From Grammothele lineata (lineage: Eukaryota; Basidiomycota; Agaricomycetes; Polyporales; Polyporaceae), in contig NDFF03000173.1 of assembly GCA_002150815.3 (NCBI GenBank), positions 21,977-85,976 of the forward strand: a stretch of DNA of 64,000 bases, in the 5' to 3' direction. Positions 10,874-20,122 of this stretch are shown here, in pieces (the stretch's first letter is position 1; every line of letters begins with the position of its first letter). A program made the translations under genes and the position numbers. The notes below the pieces were generated by a model. The model was not told the DNA's origin, did no database searches, and saw only the letters and a list, made by a program, of their open reading frames with translations.

Positions 10874-13003
10874 CGTTGGAATCGGTACGGGATCCGAGTG
10901 ACCTTCGTGCTCGGCGTGGTTACAAAGATGCTCCCTTTGTGCGATGGTCGCTCGCGGATGCGGACGGGAATTCTCGAGATGCGGGTTGCGGTTCAAGGAC
11001 GCGCACGCGTGGCGCCCGCTGCATGGGGAAGCACGGGGAACGCTGGGTAGGAGTCAGCCGCGATGACACATCAATGATGCGTGTTGGCTTGGGATCGATC
11101 GCTGATTGGTGGGCTTTCGTGGGCCCCGACGTCGCACCCCGCGCACCCGCGAAAGTATAGGAGTCTTCCTCTGGGAGTCTGGCGGGACCGCTCGCTGTTC
11201 GATCCGACGATGAGGATACTCCGCTGCACGGTGAGCTTGCAACAGAACGTTCTCCAAAGCTCAGTGCGGCTGGAAAAATTACATTGATCACCTACAGAGG
11301 AAGGAGTCTACCTCCTTTTCGTCACGTTGAAAAGGCCGGTTTCAGAGACAGGGAGAGGCTCATGCCACGCCATTAGCCAGAGACAGGGGCGGAGACCGAC
11401 CGTGGCAGCGGCCATAGTCAGGCCCCGACAGCTTGTTTGGCACCGGGGGCGGAATTCCATATCTCACACAGCCCATTCTCGCCAGAGTGGCGCAATCGAG
11501 TGGATCGGCAACGTCCGGTACGGAAGGACTACATTCTGAGCGGGGAACGAAGGTTAGGACCCAGCGAACGTGGGACCAACAAGTCATTTAGTCTCTCACC
11601 TTGCGGACAAAACACGACCTTGACCGTGTGATCAGTGGACGGTAGAATGACACCTGGCGCCCGCGTCGCACCCGATCAGCTAGGCTAGTAGCGATTTGGA
11701 CATTTCATTGAACTCTCTTCGGGGGGAACTTAGCCTTTGATCTTTGCGACGACTCTAGCCCCATTTACCAGCCTCGTCTCGATAGACGGGAGCCTACATT
11801 TATCTGATAAGGAACGGCTTTAGACTGGGATTGAGCACGCTGGAAGTAAACCTTGTACAATAATGGCGGTACAGTTTCTGCGCCTCCTGATTTTATGCGA
11901 AATAAAATGAATGTCAAGAGAAATGAAGGTTCGTTACGTTGATGGGAGAACGACACATGTCGCTGTGCGGGATGGTCTGCAGATCCGGAGGCTGTTCTTA
12001 CAGCATTTCGTTCAGGAGTAGCCTAACCGACGGAGAGCACTTCGGGGGGAATCCGAGTGAATTCGTGCCATATTGGGACGGCCTCCTCGCTTCGTATACG
12101 CCGACCGGTAGATATTGACGTCATTCATGCCATAATCAACTCGCCGTTTCCCTCGTTGGGAACGCCAGTAAGGTATGCTCTGGATATTCTCTTTCAGGAA
12201 CAGAAGCCCACTGGTCGAGCAAGGTCTCGACCTGCAGTTGCACCGTGACGTAACTCTTCTTTCAAACGGTGATTAAATCCCCCGATTTGCATGCCAAGGT
12301 ACATCGTGAATAATTTATTGAATATCGTATCCGTAGTGGAATGGGACAAGTGCGCTCACATACGGCGAGTCAAAGGATCCAACTTCGTATTACCACAGTG
12401 TCAGCGATTAGAAGGTCCACAATGTAGCAAGTAGGACGCCGTATGCCTATCCACAACTTCAGACGTAATGTCCATACATCTGTTCCATAACCTCTCTTCG
12501 CGTACCACGCTTATAATGGGGTGCGAACCCAGCCTACTCGTATTGCGGTTCCGCCGAGCTACGATTTGTTGAGAACACCCAAGAAGCTGCTCGCATGGAT
12601 TGGAAGCGCTAAAATGCATGAGGCGCAGCATTTCGTCCGCGTTTCAAGTGCAGGAACGCGAAGAGAAGTGCGTTGACTCGGGATAGCATGACCACAGATG
12701 GCAAGTTATTGAACGATATCTTGTTTCTCCCGCGACGAGCTTTGCTTCCTCGTTCAAAGAGTGGGAACGCGCACTTTTTACCGCTGAGCAACTTTCGTAG
12801 AGTCACAGCCATGTGCATCGATCTCTTGACTACCCTTGAACAGAACAAACACTCGGGAGGACGCATAAAAGCACGAGCTCCTCTCACAGAGAGCCTCAGC
12901 AAGTGCCCACAACATTCGCTACGACATAGTACACAGAACCAAGTGAGTGCCATACCAACTCACCTATAGTCACGCTCAAGCTTACGAGCTCGTATTTGAT
13001 AGC
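10874..13003. other. Intergenic, about 2.1 kb
   Basis: No gene recognised. Reading frames are short and compositionally driven. A tRNA-like string at 12511-12575 (minus) does not fold as a complete tRNA. The promoter of the first cysteine-rich gene occupies the last 150 bases. Confidence 0.5.
12863..12958 (+). promoter_or_regulatory. TATA box and leader of cysteine-rich gene A
   Basis: GCATAAAA at 12863-12870, 141 bases before the ATG at 13004, followed by CAGCAAGTGCCCACAACA, related to the GCAGCARGTGCACTCAGCA leader of the other array members. A 5'UTR intron runs from GTGAGT at 12943 to TAG at 13002, one base before the ATG. Confidence 0.6.
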
Positions 13004-13450
13004 ATGCAGCTCACCACAACCGCTTTTGTGACCCTTGCCATCGTCGCTGGCCAGGCTATCGCTCAAATCGTTGGGACCAGCTGCGCCGACGTCGACTGCA
13101 GCGCTGTCCCCGACACGACTTGCGTCGAGGCTTCCGACATCATCCCGGGCATCGATGTTCCCCTCGCTGTAAGCCACTCTCCGAACCATACGATACCTTA
13201 CTCATTAACAGGGTCGTGTCTTCTCCCCCAGACTTGCGTCCCTGACGCTTGCACGAGCGACGCCGACTGTGCTGCGGCCTCGGCCGTCTTCTCCGGCATT
13301 CCCGGTACTACCGTGACCTTCACGTGCGAGATTCCTGCCGGGCTGGACACTGGGGTGAGTACCGTGCGATCAGTATTAGAAGTAGAGAGTTGACCATGCG
13401 TTTACCAGGTCTGCGTCGCCACCAACGTTACGTCTTCTGAGACGGCTTGA
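13004..13450 (+). CDS. Small secreted cysteine-rich protein A (8 Cys)
   Basis: Exons 13004-13168, 13232-13354 and 13409-13450, both introns in phase 0; 109 residues. An N-terminal hydrophobic signal peptide (residues about 1-20, ending AIA|Q) indicates secretion. The mature part has eight cysteines in two groups, C-x4-C-x7-C and C-x4-C-x5-C-x18-C-x10-C. It ends ATNVTSSETA with an N-glycosylation motif NVT. Intron positions, TATA distance and 5'UTR intron match the genes at 14885, 16996 and 19058, so it belongs to the same tandem family although it lacks the CC doublets. Function unknown; not a hydrophobin, because the C..CC..C..C..CC..C spacing is absent. A cell-surface or effector-like role is only a guess. 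Confidence 0.8.
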
Positions 13451-14742
13451 AGCTTCTCGTATCTTGTGCTCAACGAGCGAAAAGACGTTGCGGCCCATCT
13501 GTACCGAGTAGTGCTGTGATTATGATTTGTAGTCGGAGGCCCAGTACCAGTCGAGAAGGTTTCTCATATGTTCGTACGACGCGCCAATGAAGTTGTCACA
13601 ATATTCCCGCTCAATGATTTTAAGTAGTAGAAAGAAAATTGTAAGCTCTTCATTCCCAGTATACTCACAGGTTCGGCCCTGAGGGAGGTTTTGTGGCGGG
13701 ATGCGTGAGGCTTGTGCGAAGGTTGCTCACCCATCCACGTGATCGCGTCGCTTCTCTTCACGATAACGTCACATACGGCGTGGCGCGCTGCGGCCCGGGA
13801 TCCGTGCCCGACTCGGACGAGCTCGCTGTGCTGAGCGGCATCGAAGGCGCGGCCGACAGTACAGGAGCTCCATGAAACCAGCCTTCCTGCCAACTCTCCG
13901 CCGCACTTCCGTCTCCGGTGACCCGATGTCCTCGGGCGCGATCAGTCCCTTGCTCGGGATCCCGCTCCGCCGGACCGTCTTCGTACTTGCTATCTGCCAT
14001 CCGCCTATAACTGGGCGATCTGTTTGGTTTCGATACTTCTGAGTTTGCCCCACATATTGATCCCGGAGAGACAAGTATGGTGAGAGTCCTTGTACCAACC
14101 GCTGCTTTTCCTAACGTGATGCTATACTCGTAGGCCGCCGATCAGAGACAAATGGCGGCACGCAACTCAAGTTTAAATTCATCCATATCTTAGGTTACCC
14201 TGCGTGTATTCTATCTAGTGGAAGGTTAATTGACTGGTTCTGATTTGACCCAGGGCCCTGTAAAATGGCACTTTTTCAGCGGCGTGTTCATATCAGTCAT
14301 TCTCCGCGACGTGCGGTGGGAGTATGAGCGGTCCTCTGTTACTGGAAACTTGGTCAATCCTCAAGACGAAACAAGAACGATGATTTCCTGATACATTCTC
14401 AGGATAAACATTATGACCCCTGAAGAACCAAATGATTTTATTCGGTGGCGATTGGTAAGTTGCTAACAATGTAGCCCCTCTATCACCCGATATCTGTATA
14501 GTTCGCTCGGTAGTAGAGTGCTCTGCCGAAATAGTCTGTATGCTACCACATTCATGGAGCAGCTCCCTCTTCGACATCAATTGAGAGTTCGTAACCACCG
14601 GTTCTCAGTATCTGATGGCAAGAATGCTCGGCGGAATTACGACGACTTGTGAGCTGCATAGAGACACGAGAGAGTAGAGCAACCGTACGGTCGGGTCTGG
14701 CCTGAAGCTTGAGTTATCGTTGCGTTCAGAGTCTACAACAGA
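13451..14742. other. Intergenic between cysteine-rich genes A and B
   Basis: About 1.3 kb with no recognised gene, AT-richer than the coding parts. Confidence 0.5.
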
Positions 14743-14879
14743 GCATAAAAGTCGGAGGGAGATAACAAGCCACAGCAGGTGTACTCAGCACTTACACTTT
14801 CCCCCAGCCATTGTACGGTGAGCTCGACGTACCTTGCTCTGCTCATAGTGGCTGATAATGTCACTCAACCAATCATCAG
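14743..14879 (+). promoter_or_regulatory. TATA box, leader and 5'UTR intron of gene B
   Basis: GCATAAAA at 14743-14750, 142 bases before the ATG. Leader motif CAGCAGGTGTACTCAGCA at about 14774-14791. A probable 5'UTR intron is 14818-14879 (GGTGAGC...TCAG), ending five bases before the ATG. Confidence 0.6.
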
Positions 14880-14884
14880 ATCTC

Positions 14885-15548
14885 ATGTTGTCCACAGTCT
14901 CATCCTTTGTGAGGCTCGTCTTCGCCATCTCCGGGATTGTTCCTGCGTTTGGGGCCTCCGCGTTCCTTGACGTTCGCCAGGGGTGCCTGCTGGATCCGTG
15001 CGACCCTAGCATGGCTGACCAATGCTGCGATGGGCTTTTTTGTCTGCCTTTGGCGGTGATACTTCCGGATCCTCCGCTCTCAGGTGTAAGTCAGCTCAAT
15101 AGATTATCATTACTCGTCCGTATAAAACTGAACGCCCCGCGATATCTAGATCTGCGTCCCTCCTCAGTGTATTCTCGAATGCACTGTGGTTGAAGATTGC
15201 TGCACCGGAATCGAAGAAGTCATTTTTACTTGCATTATACTGCCTGGTCAGATTACTGGGGAAAGTACTCCTCCGTGCCTTGTCAGGAGCACGATCAAGC
15301 TCATCTCTCCTTCAGGAATGCGTTCCGCAAACGCTCTAAAGATGCGTTACAACGTCAGGATCGAAGCTCAAGCCGAGGCTGTTTGCGGAGCGTGGTTGGG
15401 GATATACACCTCTCAGTTCACCTATACAATTTCGAGAGCGCGCAATGTACGAATACGACTGTTGTCGAGATTCCCAAAACATGAGTCCCCTAAGAAATCC
15501 CCCACTAGTATGGATGTATACGGACGTTTCAGTCGTAAACTAAGATAA
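14885..15548 (+). CDS. Small secreted cysteine-rich protein B, last splice donor lost
   Basis: Exon 1 14885-15085, exon 2 15150-15260. Start chosen at 14885 because MLSTVSSFVRLVF aligns with the starts of genes C and D; an upstream in-frame ATG at 14858 lies in the 5'UTR intron. Signal peptide about 1-24. Module 1 reads C-x4-C-x8-CC-x4-C, module 2 C-x4-C-x3-C-x5-CC-x9-C. At the end of exon 2 the other members read GGG|GTGAGT, whereas here GGG is followed by GAAAGT (15261-15266), so the GT donor is missing. Read through, the frame stays open to TGA-less sequence until the stop at 15548, replacing the short V-C-x-P tail by about 95 unrelated residues and losing the twelfth cysteine. It may be a recent pseudogene or use another donor (GTACTC at 15265). 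Confidence 0.6.
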
Positions 15549-16841
15549 GGCCGGCTGACTATAGGAGATTATGGACAAGCGTGCGATGATAACATAAAAC
15601 ACGGGGGATTACTGGGATAGTACCAGAATCAAATTTCAGTATTTCAACATTGATAGTCGACTTTGCGGAACTCGCGCTCGTCGTGTACATTCAATGATTA
15701 GGGCCAAATTAGTGAACGTTTCTCGGAAAACAAGGCAGGCTATAGGGAATAACCATGTCGAAATTTGTCTTTCGTCTCAGCGAGATTAGCTATAGCTCAT
15801 AAGCGGAATGTACAGGGAACGGCGTGCCCATGTTTTCGGTGCTACATCCTCACCGTCTCTGGAACAGGATAGCCATTGGGTTTAAATGTATCTGTTATAA
15901 GCAACATGTGTCGGGTTCTCCCGAACTCCCTTCTACCTTGGGGATCATATCGTGGCGTTGAGGATGACCAACCCACTCATATCTTTGTCAAACAGCACTG
16001 GCGTTCGCAGTTCGCACATTCGGGAGAGAGTGAAAAACTCGTCAGGTAATCCAAACGCGTCAGGATGCGTGCGGTATACCTGCATGTACCCCGATCAATT
16101 GGAGGTTAAATGACGAGGTCGTGGCGCTCTGAGTGACGCCGTACGAAGTGCATCAATAGCGCCAGTAGTCGGGCAAGTAGGCCCGCGCCACGAGTGGGGC
16201 CCCCCCAGAACGGGCCGAGTATAGACCGGAACTAATAGCCTGTGGGGGCTCTTCAAATAGGTAAGAGGACTTCGACGAACCTGCTGTTGAGGGATCCATG
16301 GCGCCTACACATCACAAAGTTTGATGCATCTTGCTCTGCACGCCTCAAGATAGAAGCAGGCAAACCAACCGTGATTCGTAGATATTATTCCAATATAACC
16401 ACAGCCACGAATAATGGTATGATGATATTTCGACCCCGACGAGTATGATACGCAACTGACGACTGCAGTGCGCTGTTCTGCCTGAAATGGGATCTGCAGC
16501 ACATGCATATCCAGTAATATTCATTCTTGACCAGCGGCGAGCGCAATAGAGATCTTTGACGAGAGTGAGAACAACAGAGCTCCACAACTGCAGGAAAGAA
16601 AGCTCCGAAACACGAGTGGATGGGTATGTAACCCACAAACGCAAGGTCACTAGACTCTATCATGATCTGAACGGGACTGTACTTGCCCATGTAAGGCTAG
16701 TGCAACGTATGGCTACTAAACCAGTCTCGTAATCAATGAAAGATGTACGCACAGCTCCAATTATTCAGACATCTCAAGAAATTATGCCAATTCAGCACCT
16801 GCGTGACACAGAGCTTCTCGGCGTCACGCCGCTCTCGACTC
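15549..16841. other. Intergenic between cysteine-rich genes B and C
   Basis: About 1.3 kb. Nothing recognised on either strand. Confidence 0.5.
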
Positions 16842-16990
16842 GCATAAAAGCCAGGGAGCGAGGCCGAGAACTGCAGCAAGTGCACTCAGCATTCGCCCCA
16901 GCTTCAGACACACCAAGTGAGCGCGACCCCACCAGCCTCGGCTGGTGACGATAGATTCACGTACTTACTTTCCCCTTTGTCCTTCATAAG
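16842..16990 (+). promoter_or_regulatory. TATA box, leader and 5'UTR intron of gene C
   Basis: GCATAAAAG at 16842-16850, 154 bases before the ATG; leader CTGCAGCAAGTGCACTCAGC at 16871-16890; 5'UTR intron 16917-16990 (GTGAGC...ATAAG), five bases before the ATG. Confidence 0.65.
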
Positions 16991-16995
16991 ACACC

Positions 16996-17461
16996 ATGCA
17001 GTTCGCCATCGCTTCCTTCGTCAAGCTCGCTCTCGCCGTCGCCCAGATTGGCGTGGTTGCAGGGACTCCCACCTCCCTGGATACTCGCCAGTCCTGTGTC
17101 CTCGACGACTGCACAGTGGGTGGTACTGGCCAGTGCTGTGACGGCTTCTCTTGCGCCGGAGTAAGCGTTTTGGGCCTCCCAATCCCGGGTGTAAGTCGAT
17201 CCATACTCTCCAGGCGTCGTTTATCTCGTTAAACTCGTGCTGCTATTGTACGCAGGTTTGTCTCCCGTCTGAGTGCGTGGTCGAGTGCAGCACGGTCTCC
17301 GACTGCTGCACCGATAGCGTCGTTCCGGATGTCACCTTCTCTTGCGTTACCCTTCCTGGTCAGACCACAGGGGTGAGTAATAGCAATACTCCCGATCATA
17401 CCGCATGTAGTTAGAGGATTAATGATTCTTCTCCAAGGTCTGCATCCCAACCATCCTCTAG
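16996..17461 (+). CDS. Small secreted cysteine-rich protein C (12 Cys, double-knot pattern)
   Basis: Exons 16996-17190, 17256-17372 and 17438-17461, phase 0; 111 residues. Signal peptide about 1-23 (IASFVKLALAVAQIGVVAG). A conserved RQ pair (residues 31-32) precedes the first cysteine. Module 1 is C34-x4-C39-x7-C47-C48-x4-C53 followed by a VC after the splice. Module 2 is C-x4-C-x3-C-x5-CC-x11-C-x10-C. Each half has the C..C..CC..C..C order of cystine-knot miniproteins, so the mature protein could form six disulfides. It ends CIPTIL-stop. Best-preserved array member. An in-frame alternative donor (GTAAGC at 17161) would remove ten residues between the modules. Function unknown. Confidence 0.85.
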
Positions 17462-18912
17462 TGATCCTCTTCGACGCCATAGGGCAAGCTGGAGGGTAAA
17501 GCATTTACGTGATGCTATATCGTTCGAACGGGAGTGTCTGGTCGATATGAAAGTTGACTCGTATGGACGATTCTAAGGATTCTGAAGGTTCGAAGTCGGT
17601 CATGAGCGCTGTTTAAAACGCTGTAGAAAATCCCAGTAGGAGTGTTATTACACATTGGAATAGTAATGTCGATAAGGCCGCTTGGCCAGAAAAATACCTT
17701 CGCTCGGGTGGGTCGCTGGTGGCCTTACGCCTAGGAATGAGCAACCCACGAACCACAGCAAAATATAGGTGTCCTTGTGCTATTTTCCTCTCCCATGCTA
17801 TATCCCGAAGCGCAGTTTTACTCCTATCGAGCCATTGTTGCATCCGTGAAAACTTCATTAGCATGTACGCTTCTTGCGAGTTGAACAGAAGAAAGCTCAG
17901 GAATTGGTTCATTCTACGGCTCTTCAGACGCACAAATCATTAAGAACACGGTTCGTATGTTTAGTTAAGGAGCCTGTAGCCGAAAGACACGTTGTCCTAG
18001 GCAAAAGTGAAAACTGTGAATGACTCCCAAGCGGCTACTCATGTAACTGGCCCCAGATGCTCCAATACGCCTAGGACCTAAACGTAGGAGATAGAACAAA
18101 ATATGCGATCAACGGCCAGCGAATAGCTAGCTGACAGATGCACCTCTAGCTCCATATTCAGGGAGCTGGCCGGTCGCGCCGAATCCAGCCTGTTGACATG
18201 CCTTGACAGATCTGCGCGTAAGTGGGCCCGGCAGGTAACGTGCTCTCCCTTTCATAGATCAAGAGCCAAGGCGGGTGCCGCTGAGAACGCGACGGCGGCC
18301 ACCGCCTAGAATGGTGGAAGACAAATGGACAAGCGGGTTCGTCATGTTGAGTGACGGTACCGAGGTCTGAGCTTCCAAGTAACATGTAGACGGAGAACGG
18401 GGCGCAATTGAGTTTAATGGAGTCTAATTGGAAGTTCGTGGCGCCCGCAGACTGCAGAACCCTTTGCCTCCGATCCTACCAGCTTGTATGTGGAGCAGGC
18501 AGCAGCATATTTTTACAACCAAATGCGCAGGGCCGTTTCACCAATCGATCTGTGGTGGTCTTCCTCCAGTACGATGACTACTCTCTACGAAACGAAAATG
18601 TGAGGGTATGTAAGAATGCGTATTCCTATCCGCTAAGGACACATTGTTCGAATCAACTATAATCGCGAGGTCATGAACATCGCCAGCAGCATATACCCGT
18701 TATAAGCCGGCGGGGTCAATTTCGCTTACATGTTGCGTTTATTGGTCATAGAACGCATAGGTATATGAGATACCAAGCTCATCTCCCACCGATGCGCCGC
18801 TGAAGACAAAGCTACAACAACGTTCGTTCATGAATGCTTCCAACTTCCGAGAATACACGAGAAAGTGCTCACATCACACACATTAACTCTTTCGATCTCA
18901 CGGTGTTGAGGG
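17462..18912. other. Intergenic between cysteine-rich genes C and D
   Basis: About 1.45 kb. No gene recognised. Confidence 0.5.
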
Positions 18913-19053
18913 GCATAAAGGCCGCAGAAGGACGTCCAGACCTGCAGCAGGCGCACTCAGCATCCTCTCCAGCTTCAGAGAGCATAAAGTGAGCGCAGCA
19001 CACCTATGTCTGCACAACGAGCACACTTATCTTCTCTATTTCACATCGCAAAG
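18913..19053 (+). promoter_or_regulatory. TATA box, leader and 5'UTR intron of gene D
   Basis: GCATAAAG at 18913-18920, 145 bases before the ATG; leader CTGCAGCAGGCGCACTCAGC at about 18942-18961; 5'UTR intron 18989-19053 (GTGAGC...AAAG), four bases before the ATG. Confidence 0.65.
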
Positions 19054-19057
19054 CATC

Positions 19058-19526
19058 ATGCAGGTCACCAACGCCTCCCTCGTCAAGCTCGCTTTCGTCC
19101 TGGTCAACATCGGCGTCGTGGTTGGGACCCCCACGTCCCTCGAGGCCCGTCAGCTGTCGTGCCTCGCAGACATCTGCATCCCCGGAGCCGATGCTGATAA
19201 TCAGTGTTGCGAGAACGCTACCTGCGCGAGGGTAAACGCCGAAGTCCTTGACATCCCCCTCCCGGGTGTAAGTCAGCGCGATGCGGATAAGACAATCTTC
19301 TGCACATGGCTTACCGTCTCTACGTTGACAGCTCTGTATTCCAGCTGCATGCGTTCTCGGATGTAGCGCTGCGGAAGATTGCTGCGACGACGTGCTCGGC
19401 ATCACGTTCACCTGCAAGCTTGCACTTGCAGGGGGTCTTGGGGTGAGGACATTTCGGCGCCGTGATTCAAGTGCGCTTCGACTCATTTGCCCATAGGTTT
19501 GTGTCCCGAACCTCCAGATCCTCTAA
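19058..19526 (+). CDS. Small secreted cysteine-rich protein D (12 Cys, double-knot pattern)
   Basis: Exons 19058-19267, 19332-19442 and 19497-19526, phase 0; 116 residues. I place the exon 2 acceptor at 19331 (TTGACAG): only this gives LCIPAACVLGC in frame; the nearer CAG at 19344 would cause a frameshift. Signal peptide about 1-23 (ASLVKLAFVLVNIGVVVG). Module 1 is C-x4-C-x9-CC-x4-C, with ENATC carrying an N-glycosylation motif; module 2 is C-x4-C-x3-C-x5-CC-x8-C-x9-C. It ends CVPNLQIL-stop. Closest to gene C (shared GTPTSL block after the signal peptide). A second in-frame donor exists at 19232, giving a version 12 residues shorter. Confidence 0.83.
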
Positions 19527-19878
19527 GCATCTAGAGCCACTTCGGTAGCGAACTCGGAAGAGATGGGAAGAAACGTCGAGGCCTTGGGCAAGGATTCACA
19601 TCTGAACAATACGCAATGTATGGGGCGAGTTGGCGCGGGTACAGTGGTGACGTGTATAAGAGAACCTAGGCGTTGAAGCTGAAAGATGGGTTTTGGCGCG
19701 AACATACCCCATTGTGTCACGATCACGAATCGATATGGTCGTCGTGAATGAAGTGGAATCGTACGTCAAGAGTCAAGATTAACTGGCGGAGAAAAAACTC
19801 TGGCGCGGCACTGCGTGCGCCGGCAGTTCGGCAGCGGCGGTAGGCGCCAGAGCATTGCGAGAATCGAAGGGAGTAGAG
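19527..19878. other. Intergenic
   Basis: Spacer between cysteine-rich gene D and the tRNA terminator. Nothing recognised. Confidence 0.5.
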
Positions 19879-19882
19879 AAAA
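19879..19882 (-). terminator. Pol III T-run after tRNA-Glu
   Basis: Four T residues on the minus strand (AAAA on plus) begin two bases after the discriminator base, as expected for RNA polymerase III termination. Confidence 0.65.
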
Positions 19883-19883
19883 T

Positions 19884-19955
19884 TTCCGACACGGGGAATC
19901 GAACCCCGGGCTATCGCGTGAGAGGCGATAATGTTAGCCACTACACCATATCGGA
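19884..19955 (-). tRNA. tE(CUC): tRNA-Glu (anticodon CTC)
   Basis: The minus strand folds as a complete 72-base tRNA with no intron. The acceptor stem TCCGATA pairs with TGTCGGA (one T-G pair), discriminator A. The D arm includes the A-box GGTGTAGTGGCTAA. The anticodon stem ATCGC/GCGAT encloses loop CTCTCAC, anticodon CTC. The T arm contains the B-box GGTTCGAATCC in a CCGGG/CCCGT-type stem. A T-run terminator follows. Decodes GAG glutamate codons in the cytosol. Confidence 0.95.
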
Positions 19956-20122
19956 TTGATAATCGTGTCAAACAGTAATTATTGTGCCACTTGCAATCAA
20001 TTCCCAAGTGCCTGGTTCCTTGCGGTGACGTTCGGCGCGGGGTGAGCCGCGACATGTCGCGCGTCCGACGAGCTCGCTGTGCTGAACGGCGACGACAGCG
20101 CGACTGACGACGCCCGGACTTC

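Noticed and set aside
12511..12575. tRNA-like string on the minus strand (GTAGCTCGGCGG and GGGTTCGCACCCC)
   Set aside because: The T loop deviates from TTCRANY, the T stem has only four pairs, and no acceptor stem pairs. At most a decayed tRNA.
19332..19366. Premature stop in cysteine-rich gene D
   Set aside because: It arises only if the CAG at 19344 is taken as acceptor. The acceptor at 19331 gives a clean frame matching B and C.
13004..19526. Cysteine-rich genes as hydrophobins
   Set aside because: Hydrophobins need C..CC..C..C..CC..C in about 100 residues. The spacing and order here (C..C..CC..C..C twice, or none in A) do not fit.
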